Part shown: piece after piece, positions 17,769 to 25,722 of the stretch | How the letters are laid out: the number at the start of each line of letters is the position of its first letter | Position numbering within the stretch: the stretch's first letter is position 1 | Assembly: GCF_015244745.1 (NCBI RefSeq) | Contig: NZ_JABCQI010000011.1 | Location: 26,564 to 90,563 of the forward strand | Reading direction: 5' to 3' | DNA length: 64,000 nucleotides | From: Gluconobacter cadivus | GTDB lineage: Bacteria; Pseudomonadota; Alphaproteobacteria; Acetobacterales; Acetobacteraceae | Program-made: the position numbers and the translations under genes | Notes under the pieces: generated by a model | What the model was told of the DNA's origin: nothing | Database searches by the model: none | The model's input: the letters and a program-made list of their open reading frames with translations, nothing else

Positions 17769-19982
17769 ATGCAGCGTAACAGGATCATCTACACGGGCCT
17801 TTTTTTGATCGTCCTGAATGATACGGCTTTCGCAGCCGATCAGGAAAAAAAACCTGATGCAGGTCGGCGTTCAGAAGCAGTCGTAGCTGCGCAGACTTCT
17901 CCAAAAACCGCGGAAACACGCGCAAAGGATGTCGAGCAGATCAAGGTTCGCGCTCATCTCGCATCGACCGTCGCTTCATCGGCCACCAAATCGAACACAC
18001 CGCTTGTCGAGACCGCCCAGTCCGTGACGGTCATCACCCGTGACGAGATGGATGCGCGTGGTGTGCTGAACCTCAATCAGGCCGTCCGTTATGCTGCGGG
18101 TGTGACTGCGGATACGCGCGGTGGGGAAGGGACGCGCTATGATCTTTTTGATCTTCGCGGATTTACGGTTCCAACTTTTCTGGACGGGTTGAAATTTCAG
18201 GACAGTCCGACAGGTTTTGCGGTAGCCCAGACCGATACGTTCCGGCTGGATCGCGTCGAGCTTCTCAAAGGACCGGCCTCCGCGCTTTACGGCCAGTCGA
18301 GCCCCGGTGGCCTGACGGCCATGTCCAGCAAACTCCCCACGGACCAGCGGTTCTATGGCGGCGTAAATGCGACGGGCGGGATGTTCGATCTCTATCGTGT
18401 CGATGCGGATGTGGGCGGTTTTGCGACGAATGACGGGATGGTCCGTTACCGTGTGTATGGGACGGTCAACGGGCAGCACACGCAATTGAGCAGGACCGGA
18501 AGTCGACGTTTCAGCATCAGTCCATCCTTTACGTTCGGTGGCGATGGCCCGACGACCCTGACTTTGCTTGGGAACTACCAATATGACCCGGAGAACGGCT
18601 CTTATGGTGGCGTTCCGCTGATCGGCTCTCTCAAACGGGCCTCTTACGGGTATCTGCCGCGCAATTTCTATGACGGCGATGTATCAGCAGAAAAATTCAA
18701 TCGTCGTCAGGGCGCCATTACCTACATTCTGAACCATCGTTTCAACAATGACTGGAGCTTCAGCACGCGCGGTCGGTATGATGACATCAGAACGGTCTAC
18801 CGCAGTGTTTATAACAATGGATATTACGACAGTGATGACGGTATCAGCGGCCAGATGCTGTCGCGTTCAGCTTATGGGACGCAGGAACATACCTATAATC
18901 TGGCCTTTGACAGTCAGTTCAAGGGGAAAGTCCGCACAGGTCCGTTACGTCATACGCTGATGTTCGGCTTCGACTACATGCAGCAGAAAGCGAACGATAC
19001 GGAAGCCTCTGGCGATGCGCCTGATCTGGACGTACTGCACCCGGACTATCATATGATTATTCCGGATCTGACGCCCTATCTGCACTATGTTACGAAGTCC
19101 CATCAGGCGGGCGTTTATGGTCAGGACGAGATCCGCTGGAAACGTCTGATCCTGACGGGCAGTCTCCGTAATGACTGGTACCGGTCAAGACAGGTCGAAT
19201 ATTTCGAGCAGTCGAATACACGGCAGAGTGCAAGCCAGATCACCTGGCGTGCGTCTGGTCTGTATCATTTCGATTTTGGTCTTTCACCTTATATCAGCTA
19301 CTCGACATCCTTTCAGCCACAGTCCGGTACGGTGTCGAATGACGGAGGGGCAACGCTGCGTCAGGCTCATCCATCCATCGGAAAGCAGCTTGAAGGCGGC
19401 CTGAAATACCAGATCCCCGGCACGTCCGTCCTTTTGACTGCGGCGGGCTTTCATATCGAACAAAGCAACGTGCTCGTCTCCGTTGCCAATACCGGATACA
19501 GCCTGCAAAGCGGACTTGTTCATTCGGACGGTTTCGAATTTGAAGCACATGCCCAGCCATTCCATAATCTGATGGTTACAGCGGCCGTCAGCTTCCAGAA
19601 GGTCAAGGATGATTCTACCGGCAAGCCACTGATCCAGTCCGGCAAGGGGAATGCCTCCCTGTTTGCTTTCTATACGATGCCCTCGGGCCCGCTCAAAGGT
19701 TTCGGCTTTGGTGGGGGCATGCGGTATTCGAACAAGGCTTATGGCGGCGAAGCGACCTATGGGAGTGTTTGGCTTCCGCAATATGCTCTTTTCGACGCAT
19801 CCGTGGCTTATGATCTGAAAAACCTGTCTCACTCCCTGCACGGCTGGAAAGTGTCTGCAAGTGTGAGAAACCTGTTTGATAAAAACTATATTGCGAACTG
19901 CTTCGCCTACGGCGCTGATGGGCAATACTGCTACTATGGTGAACGCCGGAATGCTCAGGCCAGTATAGGATACAGCTGGTAA
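17769..19982 (+). CDS. TonB-dependent siderophore receptor
   Basis: 737 residues from the ATG at 17769 (GGGTGGGG just upstream; a GTG at 17736 is less likely). Signal peptide 1-23 ends in AFA. The plug carries the siderophore-receptor pattern: NTPLVETAQSVTVITRDEMD, GVLNLNQAVRYAAGV, then VELLKGPASALYGQSSPGG. The barrel ends in ASIGYSW. There is no STN domain, so it transports without FecI/FecR signalling. It lies behind an AraC activator and converges on the tonB operon. This type carries ferric siderophores across the outer membrane; the siderophore is unknown. Confidence 0.93.
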   Translation: MQRNRIIYTGLFLIVLNDTAFAADQEKKPDAGRRSEAVVAAQTSPKTAETRAKDVEQIKVRAHLASTVASSATKSNTPLVETAQSVTVITRDEMDARGVLNLNQAVRYAAGVTADTRGGEGTRYDLFDLRGFTVPTFLDGLKFQDSPTGFAVAQTDTFRLDRVELLKGPASALYGQSSPGGLTAMSSKLPTDQRFYGGVNATGGMFDLYRVDADVGGFATNDGMVRYRVYGTVNGQHTQLSRTGSRRFSISPSFTFGGDGPTTLTLLGNYQYDPENGSYGGVPLIGSLKRASYGYLPRNFYDGDVSAEKFNRRQGAITYILNHRFNNDWSFSTRGRYDDIRTVYRSVYNNGYYDSDDGISGQMLSRSAYGTQEHTYNLAFDSQFKGKVRTGPLRHTLMFGFDYMQQKANDTEASGDAPDLDVLHPDYHMIIPDLTPYLHYVTKSHQAGVYGQDEIRWKRLILTGSLRNDWYRSRQVEYFEQSNTRQSASQITWRASGLYHFDFGLSPYISYSTSFQPQSGTVSNDGGATLRQAHPSIGKQLEGGLKYQIPGTSVLLTAAGFHIEQSNVLVSVANTGYSLQSGLVHSDGFEFEAHAQPFHNLMVTAAVSFQKVKDDSTGKPLIQSGKGNASLFAFYTMPSGPLKGFGFGGGMRYSNKAYGGEATYGSVWLPQYALFDASVAYDLKNLSHSLHGWKVSASVRNLFDKNYIANCFAYGADGQYCYYGERRNAQASIGYSW

Positions 19983-20069
19983 GTTTTATATCACGCTCAT
20001 ACTTTCTCCGGTGCCTGGGAAAATGGCACTTCATCGAATTCAGAGCTGGTCTCTCACGGGGCATGAACT

Positions 20070-20939
20070 TCAGCTATGGTCGGAATGAATATAGAATTCG
20101 ACGGGAACGGTCAGGGTGATGGGATCACCCTCGACTGTATCAGGCGGTGGTGGCAAGGGCTGCGCGCGCTTGGGAAGGGCTACAGCTTCCTGATCCAGAA
20201 GCGGATGACCCGAGCTGCTGGCGAGCGTTACTGAAAGCACATGCCCTCTGCGGTCCATCGAGAAAGTGACCGTCGGGGCGCCCTCTTCGTGATCAGCCAT
20301 GGCGTCGGCGGGATAGCGTTTGAATTTCTCGAGTTGCGCCAGCAGCGCCCCCTGCCATGTGACAGGATCATGTGAGGCACGGGACGAGGATGCTCCCGGT
20401 GCAGGTGTGGCCTGTGACGGGGCGGGAGGGGCCTCAGAGGACGGCGGCGCGGTTGTCTGATCCGCTGGCGGTGTTTTGTCCGGGATCGGCTTCCGGTGCA
20501 GGGGAACCGGGAGATGTTTCTTCACGATCCTATGTGGTTTTTCCGGCTTGGGCACAGGAACAGGCGGGTGGGGCGCGGGGGATGGGGGCGCGGTAATCTT
20601 TGGTGGATCTACGGGTGCCGGATCGGGGATGGACTGTGTCTGCTGTGGACCGGGTGGAACATCCGTAGGCGGTGTCGGGATTGATACCGGTTCAGGAACC
20701 ATGTCGATGGCAATCGCGGCAGGGGGCGGCGCGGGAACGGCCATAACCGGCGGCGGCAGCCGCATGACGTACCACAGAGTGCCGCTACTGATCGCAAGAA
20801 CAGCCAGAAAGGACAGCCCCCAGCGGAGCGCGTCTGCGCGATGTTTCAGTCGGAACTGGTCTCGTTGCCATCTGCTGAAAGAGAAAAGATCCTCCGCGCG
20901 GTTGTCCAGTTCCCGCGGCCGCCCGGTCATCCCGATCAC
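20070..20939 (-). CDS. tonB: TonB energy-transducing protein
   Basis: 289 residues. One N-terminal membrane helix (about 37-60), a very Pro-rich periplasmic spacer (about 65-185 with many PxP and KP repeats) and a TonB C-terminal domain (about 200-289; LEKFKRYPADAM, GAPTVTFSMDRRGHVLSVTL, SSGHPLLDQEAV). It contacts TonB boxes of outer-membrane receptors and passes on energy from ExbB/ExbD. The start is GTG at 20939, overlapping the exbD stop (GTGA), with AGGAGG six bases upstream, so it is translationally coupled. It is the last gene of a PepSY - small protein - exbB - exbD - tonB operon inside an iron-uptake cluster. Confidence 0.93.
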   Translation of the reverse strand: MIGMTGRPRELDNRAEDLFSFSRWQRDQFRLKHRADALRWGLSFLAVLAISSGTLWYVMRLPPPVMAVPAPPPAAIAIDMVPEPVSIPTPPTDVPPGPQQTQSIPDPAPVDPPKITAPPSPAPHPPVPVPKPEKPHRIVKKHLPVPLHRKPIPDKTPPADQTTAPPSSEAPPAPSQATPAPGASSSRASHDPVTWQGALLAQLEKFKRYPADAMADHEEGAPTVTFSMDRRGHVLSVTLASSSGHPLLDQEAVALPKRAQPLPPPPDTVEGDPITLTVPVEFYIHSDHS

Positions 20940-21403
20940 GGTGTACCTCCTGGAAAGGCAGCCGGGTTTGACGCTGTTTCGCCCCCTTCTTCCTGTCCTT
21001 GCAGGTTGACGAGCGCCACCTTGAGGTAGCCGGCCGAACGAAGTCTGTTCATCACCCCCATCAGCGTCCCGTAATCAACCGTCTTGTCTGCCCGCAGGAA
21101 GATGCGTTCGTCGTGATTTCCTTTTGTCGCCCGTTCCATCGCCGGGCCCAGTCCGCTGGTTTCCAGAGTGTCTTCTCCCAGAGCCAGAGTGTGATCCGCC
21201 TTGATCGTCAGGAATACGGGGTCCTCAGGTCGAGGCGTGGGTTTTTCGCTGGAGGACGGCAGGTCTACCGGCACATTCACGGTGGTCAGGGGGGCGGTCA
21301 CCATGAAAATCACGAGGAGCACCAGCATCACATCTATGAACGGCGTGACGTTGATTTCACTGGCTTCGTGCGGGCTTTCGTCAGCGTGGCGGATGCGGAT
21401 CAT
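20936..21403 (-). CDS. exbD: ExbD proton-channel subunit
   Basis: 155 residues. One N-terminal membrane segment with the family motif INVTPFIDVMLVLLVIFMV; D24 in FIDVML is the essential protonatable Asp. The periplasmic domain follows (about 50-140; VFLTIKADHTLALG, RIFLRADKTVDYGTLMGVMN). It forms the proton-driven motor with ExbB that energises TonB. It lies 5 bp after exbB and overlaps the tonB start. The last 15 residues (QEEGGETASNPAAFPGG) are a low-complexity tail beyond the usual domain. Confidence 0.95.
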   Translation of the reverse strand: MIRIRHADESPHEASEINVTPFIDVMLVLLVIFMVTAPLTTVNVPVDLPSSSEKPTPRPEDPVFLTIKADHTLALGEDTLETSGLGPAMERATKGNHDERIFLRADKTVDYGTLMGVMNRLRSAGYLKVALVNLQGQEEGGETASNPAAFPGGTP

Positions 21404-21408
21404 ACGGT

Positions 21409-22158
21409 TTACTCCGCAGCAAGGGAGCGCGCCTCCCGCGAGACGTCAAAACGGACCACCTGTCCACTCCCGCCAGACGGCTGAATCCGGCTCAGGTCAC
21501 GTGAGACCAGCCGCATGACAAGGGACGTCAGGTCTGCGACCTGCGCCCGGCAGGCAGCGGACTGCCGGGCCAGATGATTGTAGATGACGACAGCCGGAAT
21601 GGCCGCAACCAGACCCAGCGCTGTCGCCAGAAGGGCTTCGGCGATGCCTGGAGCGACGACGGCGAGACTGGTGGCCTTGCTGGCGGCGATGCCTGTAAAC
21701 GAGGTCATGATACCCCAGACGGTGCCGAAGAGCCCGACGAACGGTGCCGTAGCTCCAATGGTCGCCAGAAGCCCGGTTCCGCGCATGAGATGCCGGCCTT
21801 CAGCCGCTTCCAGCCGTTCGAGATGCAGGACGATCCGTTCTTTCAGGCCATCGCGATCATCAAGGATATCGTGTGAACGCCGACGTTCGGTTTCAGCCGC
21901 AAGAACCAAGACATGAGCGATGGATCTGTTGTCCCGTGTCCATTCCTCTCCCAGATCCAGCGTGTCCGCTTCAGCCAGAGCATTTTCGGCCTTCCGCAGC
22001 CTTTGGCGCATACGGAAAAATTCAACCGTTTTGGCGATGAAAACGGTCCATGTCAGCAGGCTGGCAAACGCCAGCAGACCCATCACGCACCGCACGACAG
22101 GACCAGCGTTGAGAAACATGTCCCAAGGGGAAAAGGACATCGAAGTGAGATCGGTCAC
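21409..22158 (-). CDS. exbB: ExbB proton-channel subunit (MotA/TolQ/ExbB family)
   Basis: 249 residues from GTG 22158. AGGAGG lies six bases upstream, and the codon overlaps the stop of the preceding small gene; the longer frame to 22329 has no family support. Three membrane helices: one near the N-terminus (MGLLAFASLLTWTVFIA) and two in the conserved core (LLATIGATAPFVGLFGTVWG and APGIAEALLATALGLVAAIP). This is the typical ExbB pattern. It assembles with ExbD to convert proton-motive force into TonB motion. Confidence 0.95.
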   Translation of the reverse strand: MTDLTSMSFSPWDMFLNAGPVVRCVMGLLAFASLLTWTVFIAKTVEFFRMRQRLRKAENALAEADTLDLGEEWTRDNRSIAHVLVLAAETERRRSHDILDDRDGLKERIVLHLERLEAAEGRHLMRGTGLLATIGATAPFVGLFGTVWGIMTSFTGIAASKATSLAVVAPGIAEALLATALGLVAAIPAVVIYNHLARQSAACRAQVADLTSLVMRLVSRDLSRIQPSGGSGQVVRFDVSREARSLAAE

Positions 22159-22379
22159 AGGGGACCTCCTTTTGAAGACGGTCTGCTCCAGGCACGCCTC
22201 AGGCAGACAGTTATGACGGCCAGAGGCATGGACAGGCTGATCCATGAAACGGCGAGCCAGACGCCGTGCTGGCCCAGCAGCGCCGACATAAGGCCGGACA
22301 GCGTGAGAGCTCCAAGCAATGTCGGCCATGTCCAGATGGCAGTTGAGGACATGGAGGAGGGAAGGGCTTTAGCCTTCAT
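22155..22379 (-). CDS. Small inner-membrane protein of the tonB operon
   Basis: 74 residues with two hydrophobic segments (TLLGALTLSGLMSALL and VWLAVSWISLSMPLAVITVCL) and a basic C-terminal tail. The ATG at 22379 overlaps the stop of the PepSY gene (ATGA), and its stop overlaps the GTG of exbB (GTGA), so it is coupled on both sides. It resembles in size and place the small DUF3649/DUF3325-type proteins that accompany PepSY and siderophore receptor genes. Function unknown. Confidence 0.72.
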   Translation of the reverse strand: MKAKALPSSMSSTAIWTWPTLLGALTLSGLMSALLGQHGVWLAVSWISLSMPLAVITVCLRRAWSRPSSKGGPL

Positions 22380-23623
22380 CGCGCCGCATCTCCTGCATCG
22401 TGAGAAACGACGAGACCCGTTCTGTCGTCGAATTCGTAGCCAAGAGTTCGCAGGCGCGTATCTGCGCTGACCCTGCGTTTTGCAGCCCACAGAACAAGAC
22501 CGCTGATCAGAACGCCGATCACCACGAGATCAAGAAGCGCCCAGAGAATGCGCAGCGGCATCCCGCCATAGTCGCCGAAATGCAGAGGACGGGAAATTTC
22601 CAGAAAGCGGAGATACCAAGGCATAGGGTATGCGCCGGTCAGTTCCCCGGTTCGGGCGTCAACCAGCACCGGCGTGAAGAGACGTGCGCGTAGTGGCGTA
22701 GCCCCATGTGTCCAAAGAACGTAGTGAACCGGGCTGCCGAAGGAAGAGCCCGGAAAAGACAGTTCAGTGACCACATTCCCCGGAGCTGCTTTCGCCGCAG
22801 TTTCAAAAGCGGCCTGTACGGAAGAGAGATGGTTCTGAGCAGGGACTGCAAGATTGGCATAGGGTTTGAGAATCTGTCGGACATCCGTCACGCGCCACAG
22901 GCCGAACAGGGGTGTCTGAAGTTCGTTGATCAGTCCCGTAAATCCGACAACGCTTGCCCAGACAAGTGTCGCTACTCCCAGCAGATTGTGCAGATCCAGC
23001 CAGGTGAGGCGCCGCGCACGATCCCGTCGGACGGTCCCGAACGGCAGGCGCTTCATGAATCGGCCATACAGAATGGTCCCTGACACAAGCGACGCAACGA
23101 AGATGCCGCCCATCAGTCCCAGAAACAGGCGTCCCGGCAGATAGGCGAACAGGCTGACATGCAACCGGCTGCACGTCCCCATAATGACGCCAGTCCAGGT
23201 CCGGGGTGGCGGTGGGGCATCTGCAGGTCGTGACTGCTTTAGGACTCTGGTGGTTCGGGCATCGAATTTGATCCAGTGACCGGAATTCCGGTCCGGGTAT
23301 TTTTCGTCGTCTTTCAAGGCCTGCCAGCTTGGCGCCATGGACACCAGAACGGCGGGTTCATCATCATCGGGAGCGATGTCCGTGACAATCTGGCCCGGGA
23401 ACAGGCTGTGTGCCTTTGCCACGATCGTATCCAGACTGGCATTGGACGTTCCGGGAGGGAGTGTTTCGTAAGGAGGATCGTCGTCTCCGACAAAAATGTC
23501 CCAGATCTGTTCGGAAAACAGAAGCGGCAGCCCGGTCATACAAACGATCAGAAGGAACAGGGTACAGATCAGACTTGTCCATTTATGCACCAGAAACCAG
23601 CGGCGAAGGGTCCGGGTAGTCAT
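22376..23623 (-). CDS. PepSY-associated membrane protein, siderophore reductase-like
   Basis: 415 residues with about four membrane helices: LVHKWTSLICTLFLLIVCMT at the N-terminus, LFLGLMGGIFVASLVSG, LHNLLGVATLVWASVVG and a C-terminal helix (LLDLVVIGVLISGLVLW). Conserved His near helix ends (VHKW, RLHVSLF, LDLHNLLG, RPLHFGDYGG) match the PepSY_TM family, some of which are thought to reduce ferric siderophores or bind heme. It is the first gene of the operon that runs into exbB-exbD-tonB and has a Fur-box-like site 41 bp upstream. Its place in iron uptake is well supported, the reaction is not. Confidence 0.87.
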   Translation of the reverse strand: MTTRTLRRWFLVHKWTSLICTLFLLIVCMTGLPLLFSEQIWDIFVGDDDPPYETLPPGTSNASLDTIVAKAHSLFPGQIVTDIAPDDDEPAVLVSMAPSWQALKDDEKYPDRNSGHWIKFDARTTRVLKQSRPADAPPPPRTWTGVIMGTCSRLHVSLFAYLPGRLFLGLMGGIFVASLVSGTILYGRFMKRLPFGTVRRDRARRLTWLDLHNLLGVATLVWASVVGFTGLINELQTPLFGLWRVTDVRQILKPYANLAVPAQNHLSSVQAAFETAAKAAPGNVVTELSFPGSSFGSPVHYVLWTHGATPLRARLFTPVLVDARTGELTGAYPMPWYLRFLEISRPLHFGDYGGMPLRILWALLDLVVIGVLISGLVLWAAKRRVSADTRLRTLGYEFDDRTGLVVSHDAGDAAR

Positions 23624-23663
23624 GACCGGCTGACCGTATCAAGAACTCTGATGCATACCATAC

Positions 23664-23682
23664 AATGATACTCATTCGCATC
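23664..23682 (-). promoter_or_regulatory. Fur-box-like site of the PepSY-exbB-exbD-tonB operon
   Basis: AATGATACTCATTCGCATC agrees with the Fur dyad in its left part and centre. It lies 41-59 bp upstream of the PepSY start and about 310 bp upstream of the divergent sigma factor gene, so it most probably serves the leftward operon. Confidence 0.55.
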
Positions 23683-23992
23683 TTCATTCCGTGAAAAGAG
23701 CCACCTCTGCGTCATCTGAACCTTCTCGCCTTATCCGATAGGGGGTCTGCAATTTCGAGCCCGACCGGGCTGTGATGTTCCCCTGTTCCTTCAGACGTTC
23801 GGGCAAGGCATTTTTTCACAACTCAGCATAAAAAATAACGTGGACGTGATATCGCGCTTCCCCAGACAGTCGTGAATGCGGACGGGAGAGGCGCTGTAGC
23901 CAGACATCTTGCGAAATGAAGATCTGTGTGTCATCAGAATTGCAAGTCGTTCTCAACTGCCGTCTGTCGGTCTGGCATCGGGAAGCTGTCTC
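23683..23992. other. Divergent intergenic region upstream of the first FecI gene
   Basis: About 310 bp between the Fur-like site and the chosen TTG start of the sigma factor gene. No convincing Fur dyad lies close to that gene, and no other gene is seen. If the TTG at 23909 is the true start, the region is 85 bp shorter. Confidence 0.5.
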
Positions 23993-24499
23993 TTGAAGTC
24001 TGAATCACTGCCTGTGGATCTGTATGAAACCCATCGCGCGGGGCTGCTGGCGTATGCCAGACGTCTCTCAGGAGACGGCGTGCTGGCTGAAGATATCGTC
24101 CATGATGCGTGGCTGCTCTTTTCGCGGCAGCCGAGTGGCAGTGTGTTGTCTCCGGTCAGCTATCTGCGGACCATTATTCGTAATCTTTTGCTGGGCCGTC
24201 TGCGTCGTGCCGGGATTGAACGTGTCAGTACGGCTGATTTTGACATGACTGTTGCCGGTATTGTTGACAATACGGTGTCTCCAGAAGAGACCGTGGCCAC
24301 GCGGGAAATCGTCGTCAGGATCATGGACGCCATCGATGCGATGCCGGACCGTCAGGCTCAGGCGATCCGCATGTATCATTTTGAGGGTATGAAACTGCGC
24401 GAGGTTGCCAAGGTTCTGGGAGTTTCCGTCCCTCTGGTGCATGCTCTGATTGCTGAAGGTATGGCAATCTGTAATAAAATCCGCAGGGAAGGGCAGTAA
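23993..24499 (+). CDS. ECF sigma factor, FecI type (system 1)
   Basis: 168 residues. Region 2 (YETHRAGLLAYARRLSGD, LAEDIVHDAWLLFSRQ, SYLRTIIRNLLLGRLRR) binds core polymerase and the -10 box; region 4 (MPDRQAQAIRMYHFEGMKLREVAKVLGVSVPLVHALIAEG) binds -35. This is the iron-starvation sigma group, released by a FecR partner. The TTG at 23993 is chosen for its GGGAAG site and family-typical length; another in-frame TTG at 23909 would give 196 residues. The fecR-like gene and an STN-bearing receptor follow on the same strand. No clear Fur box is visible next to it, unlike system 2. Confidence 0.88.
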   Translation: MKSESLPVDLYETHRAGLLAYARRLSGDGVLAEDIVHDAWLLFSRQPSGSVLSPVSYLRTIIRNLLLGRLRRAGIERVSTADFDMTVAGIVDNTVSPEETVATREIVVRIMDAIDAMPDRQAQAIRMYHFEGMKLREVAKVLGVSVPLVHALIAEGMAICNKIRREGQ

Positions 24500-24647
24500 G
24501 CCGCGGTGCGCACTACGCTTTTCATGAAAAAGATGCGGTCTTGCGTATCATTCCGGTATGACTTCTCAGTGCATGCGTTTTTGTCTCCGTCATGCCTGTG
24601 TAGGGCTGCGCCTGAGAAACTGTTGTGCGATGGGACCAGAATGGCTC

Positions 24648-25580
24648 ATGGATAACTCTCACAACGCTGATAAGGCAGCATCTGGCTGGTATATTGCACT
24701 GCGCGAAGACAGTGATGATCCGGAACTGAGAAGTGCTTTTGAGGCGTGGCTGGCACAGGACCCGCAACATCGCCAGTCCTGGCAGGATATAAACGCTACA
24801 GCACGGGTCATGAAATCCGTTCCTGTCATGCAACGACGGAAAAGGCAGCGCGGTGTCCGGTATGGTGGCTATGTTGCTGCAATGGGCATGCTTGCCGCAG
24901 CCTGTCTGGCGACCGTTCTGCTCGTGCCTGATCTGATGCTTCGGCTTCGGGCAGACTATTACGCGCCGCCCGGCATGACGCGCGACATCCGCTTGGCAGA
25001 CGGCAGCAGGATCGTCCTCGCTCCGCGCACAGCGCTTACGGTGCATGTCACGCCTCGGGCACGCCAGATCGAACTGCTGCGGGGCGAGGCCTATTTCATT
25101 GTTAGACATGATGAAACCCGACCGTTTTCGGTCAATGCAGGTCCTGTTACAACGACGGATATTGGAACGGAATTTGATGCGAGGACGGACGGGTCAAAGA
25201 CGGAAATAGTTGTGAAAGAAGGGGAAGTTCATGTTTCAGCGCGAAGCGGGCTTCCTTTTGAAAAGGATCTTCGTGTCGGAAACTGGGCTGAGATAAGCCG
25301 AGCGCGCGCTGCAACGGGTAACCAGAGTCCAGATACGATCGCGCTGTGGCGCACAGGGACGCTTGTTGCCCGGGACAATACCATAGGTGAGATGGTCGCA
25401 GCCCTTCAGCCCTGGATGCATGCACGCATTATGGTGATGCATGGAAGTCTGATGGAAAAGCGCGTGACAGGATCATACGATCTCCATCATCCAGAGGAAT
25501 CGCTTGCGCTCATCGTGAGGCCTTACGGTGGAGAGATAGCCTCTTTTTCTCCGTGGCTTGCAGTCGTGACGGGGCATTAA
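24648..25580 (+). CDS. FecR-type anti-sigma/sigma regulator (system 1)
   Basis: 310 residues from ATG 24648. The N-terminal cytoplasmic domain (about 8-58; ASGWYIALRED, FEAWLAQDPQHRQSWQDI) is the FecR N-terminal region that holds the sigma factor. One membrane helix is at about 73-93. The periplasmic FecR domain (about 105-205) contains IRLADGSRIVLAPRTALTVH and RGEAYFIVRHDETRPFSVNA, and the C-terminus (DNTIGEMVAALQPWM to the end) is the STN-contacting domain. Earlier ATGs at 24558 and 24630 are possible starts. It is expected to relay the occupied receptor signal to the sigma factor just upstream. Confidence 0.9.
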   Translation: MDNSHNADKAASGWYIALREDSDDPELRSAFEAWLAQDPQHRQSWQDINATARVMKSVPVMQRRKRQRGVRYGGYVAAMGMLAAACLATVLLVPDLMLRLRADYYAPPGMTRDIRLADGSRIVLAPRTALTVHVTPRARQIELLRGEAYFIVRHDETRPFSVNAGPVTTTDIGTEFDARTDGSKTEIVVKEGEVHVSARSGLPFEKDLRVGNWAEISRARAATGNQSPDTIALWRTGTLVARDNTIGEMVAALQPWMHARIMVMHGSLMEKRVTGSYDLHHPEESLALIVRPYGGEIASFSPWLAVVTGH

Positions 25581-25722
25581 GTCCGATGGGATTTTTATAT
25601 CGAAAAAAATAATATTTACTTAAATCAATACCTTATAAGAAAATAGTTTCTGATGGATGTTTTTTTTCGAAAAACGGAAGACGTCAAACATCTCACTGTC
25701 ATAGGCAAAAGATGCAAATGAC

